From positions 1 to 64,000 of the forward strand of contig JABIZD010000074.1 of assembly GCA_018666555.1 (NCBI GenBank): a stretch of DNA of 64,000 nt, written 5' to 3'. The position numbers were made by a program, and so were the translations under genes. Positions within the stretch are counted from its first letter, which is position 1; every line of letters starts with the position of its first letter. This DNA is from Gammaproteobacteria bacterium. Its GTDB lineage: Bacteria; Pseudomonadota; Gammaproteobacteria; Pseudomonadales; Azotimanducaceae. This document shows, in pieces, positions 1-8,359 of this stretch. The notes beneath the pieces were generated by a model. The model made no database searches. It was not told the origin of the DNA and worked only from the letters and a program-made list of their open reading frames with translations.

Positions 1-256
1 TAACGAAGAATAACAAACGCAGAGGACGTAGATGAAACCCACCCTTAGACGCACACAGATGCGCTGTAAGAGACGATAGTTATATACTGATATCTACAGC
101 AATGCTGTTAAAAGAGAGTGCTGTGATAGGGTGTATTCCGCAAAAAGATAGACTATATTTTATACACATACTATACACACAACAAATTATCGGGGCATAA
201 AAACGATAACTAGTTCTTTTAAATCAATGTGTTATAGTAATTACAAATATAAGAAA
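1..256. other. Left edge, no gene seen
   Basis: I see no convincing reading frame here. The stretch is AT-rich and lies immediately before a 3' tRNA fragment. If that fragment is an attachment-site copy, these bases are the last part of an integrated element whose body lies outside the window to the left. No integrase is visible inside the window, so this is inference from the tRNA fragment only. Confidence 0.35.
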
Positions 257-306
257 CTGTCTTCGGGAGGCAGGGGTCGTGAGTTCAAATCTCGCCATCC
301 CGACCA
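257..306 (+). other. 3' fragment of tRNA-Pro(CGG), probable attachment site
   Basis: The fragment starts in the anticodon arm and runs to an encoded CCA. Visible parts are the anticodon stem CTGTC/GGCAG with loop TTCGGGA (anticodon CGG, proline), a T arm with stem GTGAG/CTCGC and loop TTCAAAT, and the 3' acceptor strand CATCCCG followed by ACCA. The upstream bases do not form a D arm or a 5' acceptor strand, so the gene is incomplete. Duplicated 3' halves of tRNA genes are typical attL/attR scars of tyrosine-integrase elements. By orientation the intact tRNA and the element would lie to the left of the window. Confidence 0.8.
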
Positions 307-407
307 ATAAAATCAATAGGTTGCAGAATGCAGGCCGTTCTTTAGCGTTCAGAATTTCAGGACGCTGATCTTGCTTGAAGACCGCACCACAAGAAACCCC
401 GTCACCG

Positions 408-1187
408 CTATATGCCGTAACCACCATCAACCGCGATAAACTGGCCGGTAATGTAACTGGCTTGTTCTGATGCTAGAAAAACGGCTAAGTCTGCTACTTC
501 TTCTGGTTTGCCAAAACGTTTAAGAGCCAGGTTTTTCAATACTGTGGCTTCCCATTCATCATCAAAAAAGGAGTTATCCTGGTTCTTCAGCCTTAAGAAA
601 ATCCCAGTTTCAATCACCCCTAAAGCGATACTATTGGCGCGTATATTGTTGACACCTTCCTCTTTTGCTATGCCCTTTATCAGAGACTCGATTGCAGCCT
701 TTGGGGCAACAGAAAGAATATCTCCCGGCGGATACCTTAAAAGTCCTGCTGAACTGATGAAAATATAGCTCCCGCCACTTTTTCGCAGGTGTTTTAAAGA
801 GCAAGAAACTAAATTAAAAAATCCGTTTAAATCAGAGTCTATTACTTGGTGCCAGGTTTCCTGATCCAGGTCAGCTATCATTTTCTGAGGAATATCAAAC
901 CCGGCTGCATTGATCACGCTGTGAATATTCGAGAATTCACCTACAAGCTCTTCTATTAATTTCGCTACTGCCTTGTCATCGCGTATATCTAACTCATAGG
1001 GAAAACATTGACCGCCTTTTTGATTAATCTCTGCACATAAGTCCTCAGCTGCACTTCTGTTTTTATAATAAGTTATTGCAACTTGGGTTCCAGCCATTGC
1101 AAGCCTGGACGCGATGACCGAGCCAATTCCGCCACTCCCTCCCACCACCAGGGCAATGCCTTCAGAAAAATTAAGCGTAAATGTCAT
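408..1187 (-). CDS. SDR family oxidoreductase lacking the catalytic Tyr
   Basis: This is a 259-residue classical short-chain dehydrogenase/reductase by length and fold motifs. It has the NAD(P)-binding glycine motif GGSGGIG at about residues 16-22, the NAAG motif at 93-96, the catalytic-region serine at 146 and the lysine at 163, and the usual C-terminal VDGG segment. The position of the YxxxK tyrosine is occupied by Ser159 (SVAPK instead of YxxxK), which normally abolishes SDR oxidoreductase chemistry. It may therefore act as a binding protein, use another residue, or be a decaying gene. It stands alone on the minus strand next to the tRNA fragment, and its substrate cannot be told from sequence. 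Confidence 0.9.
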   Translation of the reverse strand: MTFTLNFSEGIALVVGGSGGIGSVIASRLAMAGTQVAITYYKNRSAAEDLCAEINQKGGQCFPYELDIRDDKAVAKLIEELVGEFSNIHSVINAAGFDIPQKMIADLDQETWHQVIDSDLNGFFNLVSCSLKHLRKSGGSYIFISSAGLLRYPPGDILSVAPKAAIESLIKGIAKEEGVNNIRANSIALGVIETGIFLRLKNQDNSFFDDEWEATVLKNLALKRFGKPEEVADLAVFLASEQASYITGQFIAVDGGYGI

Positions 1188-1303
1188 TATGTTTTAGTCT
1201 CCTGACCAGCACCATGTAACCGCGGTGAAACATTTGCCCAAATAGCAATGTTCAGGCTGTTTACCGAGCAATACCGCCTCCTCAACGAAGGCGGAAGCCC
1301 GCT

Positions 1304-1855
1304 TCATTCAGCTTTTAAAGAGGTTATCGAGCGCTGCGCGTTGGCCTGAATAGTCTCAGTATCCCAAAGACTCGCAAACTTGAACGACCTGGGACAATGG
1401 AAATAAGCCTCATCAACCTCGATAAGGGTCGCCTGCACAAATCTCGAATTTTTATCAGTCCAGTACAATTCTGGTTCCTTCACCCTTTGCGAGAATTCTT
1501 CCTTTTCAACGACCGTAACACGGCCATTAACTCTAACGGTCACGTCCATACCCGGAATCATAAAGATCAGCCCGATCTTTGCATTTGATTCATAGTTTTC
1601 GAAACTCTGGAAAAGATTGTTACCTCCAATATCCGGCATCATCAGGGTTCGCTCATCCACTATCTTGACAAAACCTGGCTTGCCACCCTTGGGGGAGGCA
1701 TCACAATCGCCGTCAGCATTGCTGCTGGCCACCACTACAAATGGTGAATTTTCAATAAATCCCTGCACATACGGCTCAAGAAAATCCTTTACCTTATTCT
1801 CGGCTAAGGGATGAACCCCACCACTTTCAGATCTGATGTTTGCCAGTCGGCCCAT
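1304..1855 (-). CDS. Pyridoxamine 5'-phosphate oxidase-like FMN flavoprotein
   Basis: A 183-residue protein of the PPOX-type split-barrel flavoprotein superfamily, which binds FMN (or sometimes F420 or heme) and reduces small molecules. The segments FVVVASSNADGDCDASPKGG and the later MMPDIGGNNLFQSFEN are typical of the group often called the MSMEG_1061-like family. The start at 1855 is chosen because AAGGAGG lies just upstream of the ATG with ideal spacing; an in-frame start at 1891 would place that ribosome binding site inside the gene. It is transcribed divergently from the GntR regulator at 2184, so the shared upstream region may carry control sites for both. The physiological substrate is unknown. 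Confidence 0.85.
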   Translation of the reverse strand: MGRLANIRSESGGVHPLAENKVKDFLEPYVQGFIENSPFVVVASSNADGDCDASPKGGKPGFVKIVDERTLMMPDIGGNNLFQSFENYESNAKIGLIFMIPGMDVTVRVNGRVTVVEKEEFSQRVKEPELYWTDKNSRFVQATLIEVDEAYFHCPRSFKFASLWDTETIQANAQRSITSLKAE

Positions 1856-2142
1856 GGTTACCCTCCTTGTTAAAACGCCATCCTTAAGCATTCAAACATA
1901 TACCTTCTTAATTATTGAAGTAAATGTAAACCTGCCATTGGCTGCCACACTTACAGGGCATATCTAACAACGAGCAAACTCAAGAATCCAATTTCGTACC
2001 CTCTATTCACACGTTATATCCCTTCTAGATAACCCAGGGTCAATCCATCGGCATGGTCTGCAGGTAGAAAATAAAATTTAAAGTTCTATTTTTCAATGAT
2101 TTAAAAATAATTATCGAAACAGTCTTGCGTATTCATGAAATA

Positions 2143-2161
2143 CTTGTACCATTAGTACGAG
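2143..2161. promoter_or_regulatory. Inverted repeat, possible operator of the GntR regulator
   Basis: The arms CTTGTAC and GTACGAG flank CATTA and match as an inverted repeat in 6 of 7 positions. The repeat lies 22 bp before the ATG of the regulator and overlaps a possible -10 (TACCAT, with TTGCGT at 2125-2130 as -35). YtrA-type GntR proteins commonly repress their own operon from such GTAC-containing palindromes. The assignment is inference from position and symmetry. Confidence 0.45.
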
Positions 2162-2183
2162 TGGAACAACTGGCACATCGTTG

Positions 2184-2564
2184 ATGGAACTACAAATAGA
2201 TATCGAAGCACCGACTCCGGTATTCACGCAATTGATTGAACAGATCAAACAGGCCGTGATGAAAAACAGGATTCATCCCGGCGACCCATTGCCGTCTATT
2301 CGGCAATTGGCTAATGACCTCGCACTCAACAATAAAACGGTCGCCAAGGCATACCGGCTTCTAGAGCGTGATAGCGTGATTCAGACCAAGGGTTATCGCG
2401 GCACCTTCATTCACCCTGATGCCAAAACCAACTGCGCTGTTGATCTTAACGGCTGGGTTATAGGCAACCTAACAGACACTATTAAATCGTTCAGAGACAG
2501 AGGGGTAACGGATTCAGAAATCCGCATCGCCTTTAGCAATGTCATGAACCAACGTGAGCTTTAA
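2184..2564 (+). CDS. GntR family transcriptional regulator, YtrA subfamily
   Basis: A short GntR-type regulator of about 126 residues. Residues 1-75 form the winged helix-turn-helix, with the typical core PGDPLPSIRQLANDLALNNK followed by TVAKAYRLLERD and a wing ending in KGYRGTF. The C-terminal part is only about 45 residues, which is the YtrA type with no large ligand domain. A TTG three bases earlier is an alternative start. The next gene, a membrane protein, begins 10 bp after the stop with a good ribosome binding site, so the two are probably one operon that the regulator controls. YtrA regulators often control ABC transporter genes, but no ATPase is present here. Confidence 0.85.
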   Translation: MELQIDIEAPTPVFTQLIEQIKQAVMKNRIHPGDPLPSIRQLANDLALNNKTVAKAYRLLERDSVIQTKGYRGTFIHPDAKTNCAVDLNGWVIGNLTDTIKSFRDRGVTDSEIRIAFSNVMNQREL

Positions 2565-2574
2565 GGAGAATTCA

Positions 2575-3438
2575 ATGACGGAATCAATCATTTTTTACGC
2601 ACTCTTGACCAGCCAGCTTGTGCTGATGTCTTTTTATTTCCCGCGCCGGATTCACCAGCGCATGCAAACGGCTTTTTACACTTATACGCCAGACCAATAC
2701 CCTAGGCTCTATCCAAAACCGGCCAGCTATTACGAACGGCTGCATCAAAACTATCGCCTGGCCAACCAGCTTTTACTTATCCTCGGCTGTAGTGTCATGA
2801 TGGCCATGCTTGCTATCGATTTTGATCTCTCAGCAAAACATGCGCAAATGGTGCCCTGGGCGATCTTTATGATTCAAATGATGCCGCAGCTGGCCTTGGA
2901 GCTAGCGGAATTCAAACAACTGAAACTGATGCGACAATCCGATCAGCGTACAACCCGCAAGGCTGAACTAAGTCCGCGCCGCTTGTTTGATATCGTCCCC
3001 AGGCCACTATTTACAGTTACTATCATTATTTTAACGGTCTCGTTTGTTCTCGACGCTTTCATGAATGATTTTAATATTGGCTTTGACACCAGTACCTTTT
3101 ATCGCTGGTTAATTCTGGGTCTTGGTAATATGGGATTTGCCTTGGGAGCGTGGTGGCTCATTTACGCTAGAAAAAAGAACCCCTACCAAAGTGGGACAGA
3201 ACGCAAACTACAGGCTAGAGCGAATATTTCTTCAATGCTTTATGTCAGTATCGGTATGAGCCTGTTTGTTGTTATCTCCGAAACCATTGACACCTATGAA
3301 CTGGTTCGTTTGAGTCCAGCTGCAATGAGTCTTTATTGCCAGCTAATAGCAATGGCCTCATTAAGCACCATGCTGAATACGCTGCGCTTGGATCGTTTGG
3401 ACTTCGAGGTTTATCGGGAGGAACCACAGAGCGCCTAG
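2575..3438 (+). CDS. Polytopic membrane protein of unknown function
   Basis: A 287-residue integral membrane protein that I do not recognise. About seven hydrophobic segments are visible, near residues 4-22, 65-84, 92-112, 145-165, 178-200, 220-240 and 250-270, with a basic loop around 120-140. The ATG at 2575 is chosen because AAGGAG lies 6 bases upstream; the frame is open further 5' into the regulator gene but without a ribosome binding site. It follows the YtrA-like regulator by 10 bp and is very likely co-transcribed with it. It could be a permease-like or sensor-like partner, but no ATP-binding gene accompanies it. Confidence 0.8.
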   Translation: MTESIIFYALLTSQLVLMSFYFPRRIHQRMQTAFYTYTPDQYPRLYPKPASYYERLHQNYRLANQLLLILGCSVMMAMLAIDFDLSAKHAQMVPWAIFMIQMMPQLALELAEFKQLKLMRQSDQRTTRKAELSPRRLFDIVPRPLFTVTIIILTVSFVLDAFMNDFNIGFDTSTFYRWLILGLGNMGFALGAWWLIYARKKNPYQSGTERKLQARANISSMLYVSIGMSLFVVISETIDTYELVRLSPAAMSLYCQLIAMASLSTMLNTLRLDRLDFEVYREEPQSA

Positions 3439-3511
3439 TCAGTTTTAAGCCATACCTGCGCAGCTTGTTTGAGTCTTTCTCAACCCTAGTTGCCAAGGCA
3501 TGGATTGAACT

Positions 3512-3652
3512 ATAAAAGTGTTTGCATTTGGAATGGCAGGCATGTCCTTAGGGGCAACAGGTTTCATATAGGGAACTATGTGTTTAGGAAAAATGAAACA
3601 ACTAACAGCAACTTTAAAAGAAAAAGGTATTCTTGGAGAGCACAGTGAATAA
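3512..3652 (+). pseudogene. Small membrane protein gene interrupted by an amber codon
   Basis: One frame reads as a small single-helix protein: KVFAFGMAGMSLGATGFI, then TAG at 3569-3571, then GTMCLGKMKQLTATLKEKG and GILGEHSE to a TAA at 3650-3652. A glycine-rich membrane helix followed by a short charged tail is a common layout of tiny bacterial membrane proteins of 45-50 residues. There is no good start codon: ATA stands where an ATG would be expected before AAA GTG. The missing start and the in-frame stop together suggest a decayed gene, although a sequencing error or a shorter real product from a later ATG cannot be excluded. Its end overlaps the start of the next small gene. Confidence 0.45.
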
Positions 3653-3791
3653 AAAAATTTTAATATCACAATCAATTATGTGGGCAGCAGCAATTCTTGT
3701 TGTTTCAATTGTCGAAGATAAAGAGTTTACTCTATTAATGCTTGTCATATTGGCAGCAGTTTCTGTGGGAAATTTAAGGAAGGTGAATTGA
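3645..3791 (+). CDS. 48-residue membrane protein, GTG start
   Basis: A short reading frame starting with GTG encodes 48 residues: an N-terminal NKK basic patch, a first hydrophobic helix (about residues 5-22), a short loop VEDKE and a second helix (about 26-43) ending in a basic tail LRKVN. GGAGAG lies 4-9 bases upstream of the GTG and is a usable ribosome binding site. The start overlaps the end of the preceding interrupted small gene, which suggests that the two were translationally coupled. The function is unknown. The two-helix hairpin layout with correct charge bias supports a real product. Confidence 0.55.
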   Translation: MNKKILISQSIMWAAAILVVSIVEDKEFTLLMLVILAAVSVGNLRKVN

Positions 3792-3813
3792 ATTCATTAA
3801 TCACTGTTAGAAA

Positions 3814-4140
3814 TTAATCAGTCACTTCAAATTTCATTGTCTTGACGACAAAGTCCACTACTCCATCGACATAGTGCAACTTAACGTCAATAACTGGGTT
3901 GAGACCCCACAGATCAAAGACTGCACCATCTTTAAACTAAATTTCCTGAACAGAAGCCATAACGATTTCCTCTCCATTTTGAATTCAGGCGAAGCCCAAA
4001 TACGCTCCGCAATCTTGCATGTCCTGCTTATCGGTAAATTCATAAGAAAGGTAAACTCTCTCATACGCGCCTGCTTCTCCTGAAGCGGTAACCTCATAGG
4101 TCTTGGCATCTCTTGTGTAGGTCAAGTCTATGCAACGCAA
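3814..4140 (-). pseudogene. Decayed reading frame with two internal stops
   Basis: On the minus strand a single frame reads as protein-like sequence across two stop codons. It contains YTRDAKTYEVTASGEAGAY and YEFTDKQDMQDCGAYLGFA, then TGA at 3987-3985, then IQNGEEIVMASVQEI, then TAG at 3939-3937, then FKDGAVFDLWGLNPVIDVK and VDFVVKTMKFEVTD to a TAA at 3816-3814. The composition looks like real protein, and both stops could come from TGG tryptophan codons. An ATG at 3960 has a purine-rich GGAGAGGAA upstream, so the 3' part might have been a separate small gene. I do not recognise the family. Confidence 0.4.
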
Positions 4141-4325
4141 GGGGCTTAGAAATACTGAGCGACTCGCTTTTTATCAGGTTTATGACCCCTTCAATCGTTT
4201 TTTTCCGACCTCTCTACCACAAAGACACCGAAGTACTCTGTCAAATTAAAATCGAATTTGAGACATAAAACTTTAGAATTTCCGCAAAACCACGACACCC
4301 TGCAACGTGCTACAGTCAGGATAGT

Positions 4326-4331
4326 TATAAT
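4326..4331 (+). promoter_or_regulatory. Possible -10 box upstream of the PLP enzyme gene
   Basis: A perfect TATAAT lies 63 bp before the GTG start of the PLP-dependent enzyme. I find no good -35 at 16-18 bp, so this is only a candidate. The rest of 4141-4393 shows no gene. Confidence 0.3.
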
Positions 4332-4393
4332 ACAATGCAGTATCAGGGCCCGCTTGGGAAAAGGGTCCAAACAAGTAAACCGGAGGCTATGTC

Positions 4394-5593
4394 GTGAAGT
4401 CGGAAAAAAGGGCCAATCTTCATTTTAACAGCAAGGCGGTTTATCTGCCCCCAGATGACGCCAGTAAGTCAATCAGCCCACCTATTTTCATGTCTTCGAG
4501 CTTTCAGTATGACGCCGACATCTATCAACGAGTGATTGACGGCGAGCGTAAGGATGTCAATATTTACGGCCGCTGTGGTAATCCATCTGAGTACCAGTTC
4601 GAAGAACAAATGATGATGATCGAAGGAGCCGATGCATGCCTGGCTACTGCGTCGGGTATGGCTGCTATTTCAGTTACATTGCTCGGGCTGCTCAAAGCCG
4701 GGGACCACCTCGTCTGCGACTGGACAACCTACAGCTCAACCCATGAAATGCTGGATCACCGCTTCACCGACTACAACATAGAAACAACCTTTGTCGATAC
4801 AGCCGACCCGAGCGCCGTGCAGGCGGCGCTACGCCCTAACACCAAAGTCATCTACTTCGAGACCATTGCCAACCCAACTATGAAGGTTTCAGCTATTCCG
4901 CCTTTGGTAGAGATAGCAAAAACCAGCGGCGCAATTCTGGTTTGTGACAATACCTTTGCCAGTCCCTATGTTGCCAGGCCTCTGGAATGGGGCGTGGATA
5001 TTGTGCTTGAAAGCGCGACCAAGTTCATCGGTGGTCACAGCGATGCGCTCGGTGGCGCCATCTGCATGAAGTCACAGCGTTTGCCAGCCGATTTCCTCGA
5101 ACAGATCAGGTGGAACACCATGGTTAAGCTGGGTTCACCACTGCCACCGTTCAATGCGTGGTTGCTAGTGCGGGGCATCCAGACGCTCGCAGTGCGGCTA
5201 CAACGGCAATGCCAATCCTCGGCGCAACTGGCATCCTATTTTGAGTCCCATCCAGCTATAGGCAAGGTATGGTACCCAGGATTGCCATCACATCCCCAGC
5301 ACGAGGTTGCCAAAGCACAATTGCCAGAGTTCGGGGCTATGCTGACCTTTGAAGTCGATGATGCTGACGCAGCGCTGAGGGTTCTGGACAATCTGGAACT
5401 CGCCTGTTTTGCGGCCAGTCTCGGCGGTGTTCGAACAACGACGCAGATACCCGCCTCGATGGCATTCCTCGATATACCAGAAGAGCAGCGCCTGGCAATG
5501 AACATTGCCGATGGCATGATTCGCGTTTCAACCGGCCTCGAGGACGTAGCCGACTTGATAGCCGATTTTGATACGGCGCTGGCAAAGATTTGA
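4394..5593 (+). CDS. PLP-dependent trans-sulfuration enzyme (Cys/Met metabolism family)
   Basis: A 399-residue enzyme of the cystathionine gamma-synthase / cystathionine gamma-lyase / methionine gamma-lyase family, usual length about 380-400. Lys210 in SATKFIGGHSDALGG is the PLP Schiff-base lysine, Asp185 in CDNTF contacts the pyridine nitrogen, and Tyr58-Gly-Arg60 with GNPS is the phosphate-binding segment from the neighbouring subunit. The C-terminal SLGGVRTTTQIPASM is also typical. Translation starts at GTG 4394 with GGAGG 7 bases upstream. The APC permease gene begins 22 bp after the stop, suggesting that a sulfur-containing or hydroxylated amino acid is imported and then cleaved. Sequence alone does not separate the lyase from the synthase activities. 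Confidence 0.9.
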   Translation: MKSEKRANLHFNSKAVYLPPDDASKSISPPIFMSSSFQYDADIYQRVIDGERKDVNIYGRCGNPSEYQFEEQMMMIEGADACLATASGMAAISVTLLGLLKAGDHLVCDWTTYSSTHEMLDHRFTDYNIETTFVDTADPSAVQAALRPNTKVIYFETIANPTMKVSAIPPLVEIAKTSGAILVCDNTFASPYVARPLEWGVDIVLESATKFIGGHSDALGGAICMKSQRLPADFLEQIRWNTMVKLGSPLPPFNAWLLVRGIQTLAVRLQRQCQSSAQLASYFESHPAIGKVWYPGLPSHPQHEVAKAQLPEFGAMLTFEVDDADAALRVLDNLELACFAASLGGVRTTTQIPASMAFLDIPEEQRLAMNIADGMIRVSTGLEDVADLIADFDTALAKI

Positions 5594-5615
5594 TCAAACC
5601 AAACGATACAGGACG

Positions 5616-6932
5616 ATGTCAGTGGAATTAAAGAAATCGCTCAGTTTCTGGGACGTCTTTGCTATTGCCCTCGGGCAGGTCATCGGTTCAGGTATTATGG
5701 TGCTTATCGGCATAGGTATTGAGTTCACCGCTTATGCGATTCCATTTGCGTTTGTTCTCTCGGCCTGCCTGTCCATCATCAAGCAACTTCCAGTCGCCTT
5801 CATGGGCTCGGCGATGCCGGCAACAGGCGGGCTCTACGTGTACTGTAAAAGGATTTTGGGACCACAGGTCGGGTTTTTCTACCTCGCCATTCTGTTGATT
5901 ACCCATATCCTGATTGCGCTGTTTGCCCTCGGATTTGCCTCTTACGCGGTAGCACTACTGCCTGACCTGAATGTTCAAGCCATCGCCCTCGGTATCCTGA
6001 TCGTGTTCTACTGCGTTAATCTATTTGGCGTCAAGCAGGCCGCAGCAGTACAGAAAGTGATGATTGTCTTTCTCCTTTGTGGCCTTTCGTCACTAATCTT
6101 CTTCGGCATTCTGGAAGTCGACTACACAAAGTTCTCTACCTCTGAAAGCCTGTTTCCAAACGGTTGGTACGGCTTTGGCCTGGCCTGCGTGGTGTTGTCC
6201 TTTTCTACCGGCGGCGCCCAGTATATATCCGAACTTGGTGGTGAGATGAAAAACCCACATCGAGACCTGCCGAGAGCAATCATTTACAGCACAGCACTCG
6301 CAGCGGTCTTTTTTGCTCTGGTATCCATCGTTGCAGTTGGAATTCTCCCAATCGAGCAGACAGCAGGTAAACCTTTGTCCGAGGTAGCAAAAGCTATCTT
6401 ACCTCCCACCGTTTATACTGCTTTTATCGTTGGTGCTGGCTTGTTTGCTCTGGCAACCAGCATCAATTCCACCTTCTCATGGGCCACTAAATCAGTACTA
6501 ATCGCCTGCGAAGACGGCTGGTTACCGAAACGCCTTGCCGTGGTCAACAAGCGTTTCAACACCCCGCATATCCTTCTGACGATACTGCTTGTGTTTGCCT
6601 CGGCACCCATCATTGCCGGTAAGGACCTGCGTTACATCATCATGCTGGGAGGAGGCTTAGTATTTATATGCGACCTTATTCCACTTATCGCAGCAATGAA
6701 TTTTGAAAAGCGCTTACCCGAAGCCTTTACCAATGCACGTATGAATCTGTCTGCCAAGCACCTTAAATTAATCAGCGCCTTTGGCATTTGCGTTCTCATG
6801 GGGCAGGCAGCACTGTCATTCTCAGATATCGACATCACCGGTTGGGCATTGGTGGTGATTTACATCATCCTTGTACTGATTTACATCCGTCTGCGCTTGA
6901 GGTATCAAACTTCGGCTTCTAGTTCTCGATAA
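5616..6932 (+). CDS. APC family amino acid permease
   Basis: A 438-residue inner membrane transporter of the amino acid-polyamine-organocation superfamily with about 12 membrane segments. The first helix carries the unwound glycine motif GQVIGSGIM that contacts the substrate backbone in this family, and GGAQYISELGGEMKNPHRDLP matches the conserved cytoplasmic loop after helix 6. I choose the ATG at 5616 because the open frame before it runs into the preceding gene. The gap to the PLP enzyme is 22 bp, so they are likely one operon. An amino acid is the likely cargo, but which one is not visible. Confidence 0.88.
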   Translation: MSVELKKSLSFWDVFAIALGQVIGSGIMVLIGIGIEFTAYAIPFAFVLSACLSIIKQLPVAFMGSAMPATGGLYVYCKRILGPQVGFFYLAILLITHILIALFALGFASYAVALLPDLNVQAIALGILIVFYCVNLFGVKQAAAVQKVMIVFLLCGLSSLIFFGILEVDYTKFSTSESLFPNGWYGFGLACVVLSFSTGGAQYISELGGEMKNPHRDLPRAIIYSTALAAVFFALVSIVAVGILPIEQTAGKPLSEVAKAILPPTVYTAFIVGAGLFALATSINSTFSWATKSVLIACEDGWLPKRLAVVNKRFNTPHILLTILLVFASAPIIAGKDLRYIIMLGGGLVFICDLIPLIAAMNFEKRLPEAFTNARMNLSAKHLKLISAFGICVLMGQAALSFSDIDITGWALVVIYIILVLIYIRLRLRYQTSASSSR

Positions 6933-7067
6933 CCTCAAGTGCATACCAGCGGGACCTGAACTGCCCGACCGTTCAACCAAAACCCGTCTTCCGCTTTAAA
7001 AAAGCGCTTGCAGGTCCGCCACTCTTTAATCAAAGTGCTAAAAGTTGATTCAACAACGGGCAGGTCA

Positions 7068-8339
7068 ATGAATTCGAATAATAGCGATAATAGTAGTCGT
7101 CACGCACTCGCTGGCACCGTCGGCAATGTGCTGGAGTGGTACGACTTTGCCGTTTACGGTTTCCTAGCACCTATCATGAGCCCACTTTTCTTCCCGGCAG
7201 ATAATGGTCTTACCGGGCTGATCAAAACCTACGGTATATTCGCAGCAGGTTATTTAATGAGACCGATAGGCGGCATCATTTTCGGTTATATAGGCGACCG
7301 CCTTGGGCGAAAAATTGCGCTGCAATGGTCTATCGCCATGATGGCGGTACCCACGGTGCTGGTCGGACTGCTACCCGTTCATGCCTCAATTGGTTCAACT
7401 GCGGCAGTTTTACTCATACTATTGCGCCTTATCCAGGGCATATCGGTCGGCGGCGAACTCATTGGATCCATGTCCTACCTTGTGGAGACAGCCCCTGCCA
7501 ATCGCCGTGGCCTGGCTGGTAGCTGGTCGGTTTGCGGTGGTGTTGGCGGCATCCTGTTAGGCTCTTTAGTCGCCTCAACGCTGGGCAGCCTGCTGACCGA
7601 AGAAGCCATGAATGAATGGGGATGGCGGGTCCCCTTTTTAATGGGCATCGTTATCTTTGCTGTCGGTAGTTGGCTGCGCAGAACCTTGGTTGAGTCAGCT
7701 GATTTTGAAAAAGCCGATGCAGACGAAGCTAATGCTGGCTTGCCTATTATCGCCGTACTACGCGACATACCCGGACGAGTACTGCATCTTTCTGTCAGCA
7801 TTTTACTGTTCGCTACCAGTTTTTATTTACTGTTCGTGTGGATGCCAACTTACCTGTCAAAAATAGTTACGCCACCGGTAGCCCATGCTTTGGGCGTTAA
7901 TACAACGGCCATGGTATTGCTACTGATCATGATTCCGCTGGGTGGGCATCTCTCTGACAGCCTCGGCCGAAAACCCATCATGCTAACTGCCACTGTTCTG
8001 ATGGGCCTATTCGTTTATCCTGCATTTCTAATCCTGGACCAGGGCGTCATGTTATATGCCCTGGTCATTCAACTGCTTTTTGCCGTGTTACTGGGCCTTA
8101 TCCAGGGACCTCTGCCGGCATTTATGGTCGAGTGCTTCCCGGTCAAGGTCCGCTATACAGCCATTGGGCTGAGCTATAACATCACCCTGGCTATTTTCGG
8201 CGGGACCGCCCCGCTGGTTAGCACCTGGCTGATCCAGACAACGGGTGACCTTGCCTCACCGGCTATCTACCTAGTGGCACTAGCGGTTATCAGCACGATT
8301 TCTATGTATTTCCTAAAGCCATTAAGTGTACAGCGTTAG
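7068..8339 (+). CDS. MFS transporter, metabolite:H+ symporter type
   Basis: A 423-residue major facilitator of the metabolite:H+ symporter branch (the ProP/KgtP/ShiA group). Typical signs are GNVLEWYDFAVYGFLAP in helix 1, the loop motif GDRLGRK between helices 2 and 3, its second-half counterpart LSDSLGRKP, and 12 hydrophobic segments. The ATG at 7068 fits the family N terminus; an in-frame codon at 7008 would add 20 residues unlike the family. It lies 20 bp before a SnoaL-like gene on the same strand, so both may be one transcript. Cargo is probably a carboxylate, betaine or proline-like solute, which is inference from the family. Confidence 0.9.
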   Translation: MNSNNSDNSSRHALAGTVGNVLEWYDFAVYGFLAPIMSPLFFPADNGLTGLIKTYGIFAAGYLMRPIGGIIFGYIGDRLGRKIALQWSIAMMAVPTVLVGLLPVHASIGSTAAVLLILLRLIQGISVGGELIGSMSYLVETAPANRRGLAGSWSVCGGVGGILLGSLVASTLGSLLTEEAMNEWGWRVPFLMGIVIFAVGSWLRRTLVESADFEKADADEANAGLPIIAVLRDIPGRVLHLSVSILLFATSFYLLFVWMPTYLSKIVTPPVAHALGVNTTAMVLLLIMIPLGGHLSDSLGRKPIMLTATVLMGLFVYPAFLILDQGVMLYALVIQLLFAVLLGLIQGPLPAFMVECFPVKVRYTAIGLSYNITLAIFGGTAPLVSTWLIQTTGDLASPAIYLVALAVISTISMYFLKPLSVQR

Positions 8340-8359
8340 CAGGTTCGACAAGTACCCGC

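Noticed and set aside
224-430. Open minus-strand frame of 68 codons over the tRNA fragment
   Set aside because: Its middle part is only the reverse translation of the tRNA 3' half, a frequent false gene; it has no ribosome binding site.
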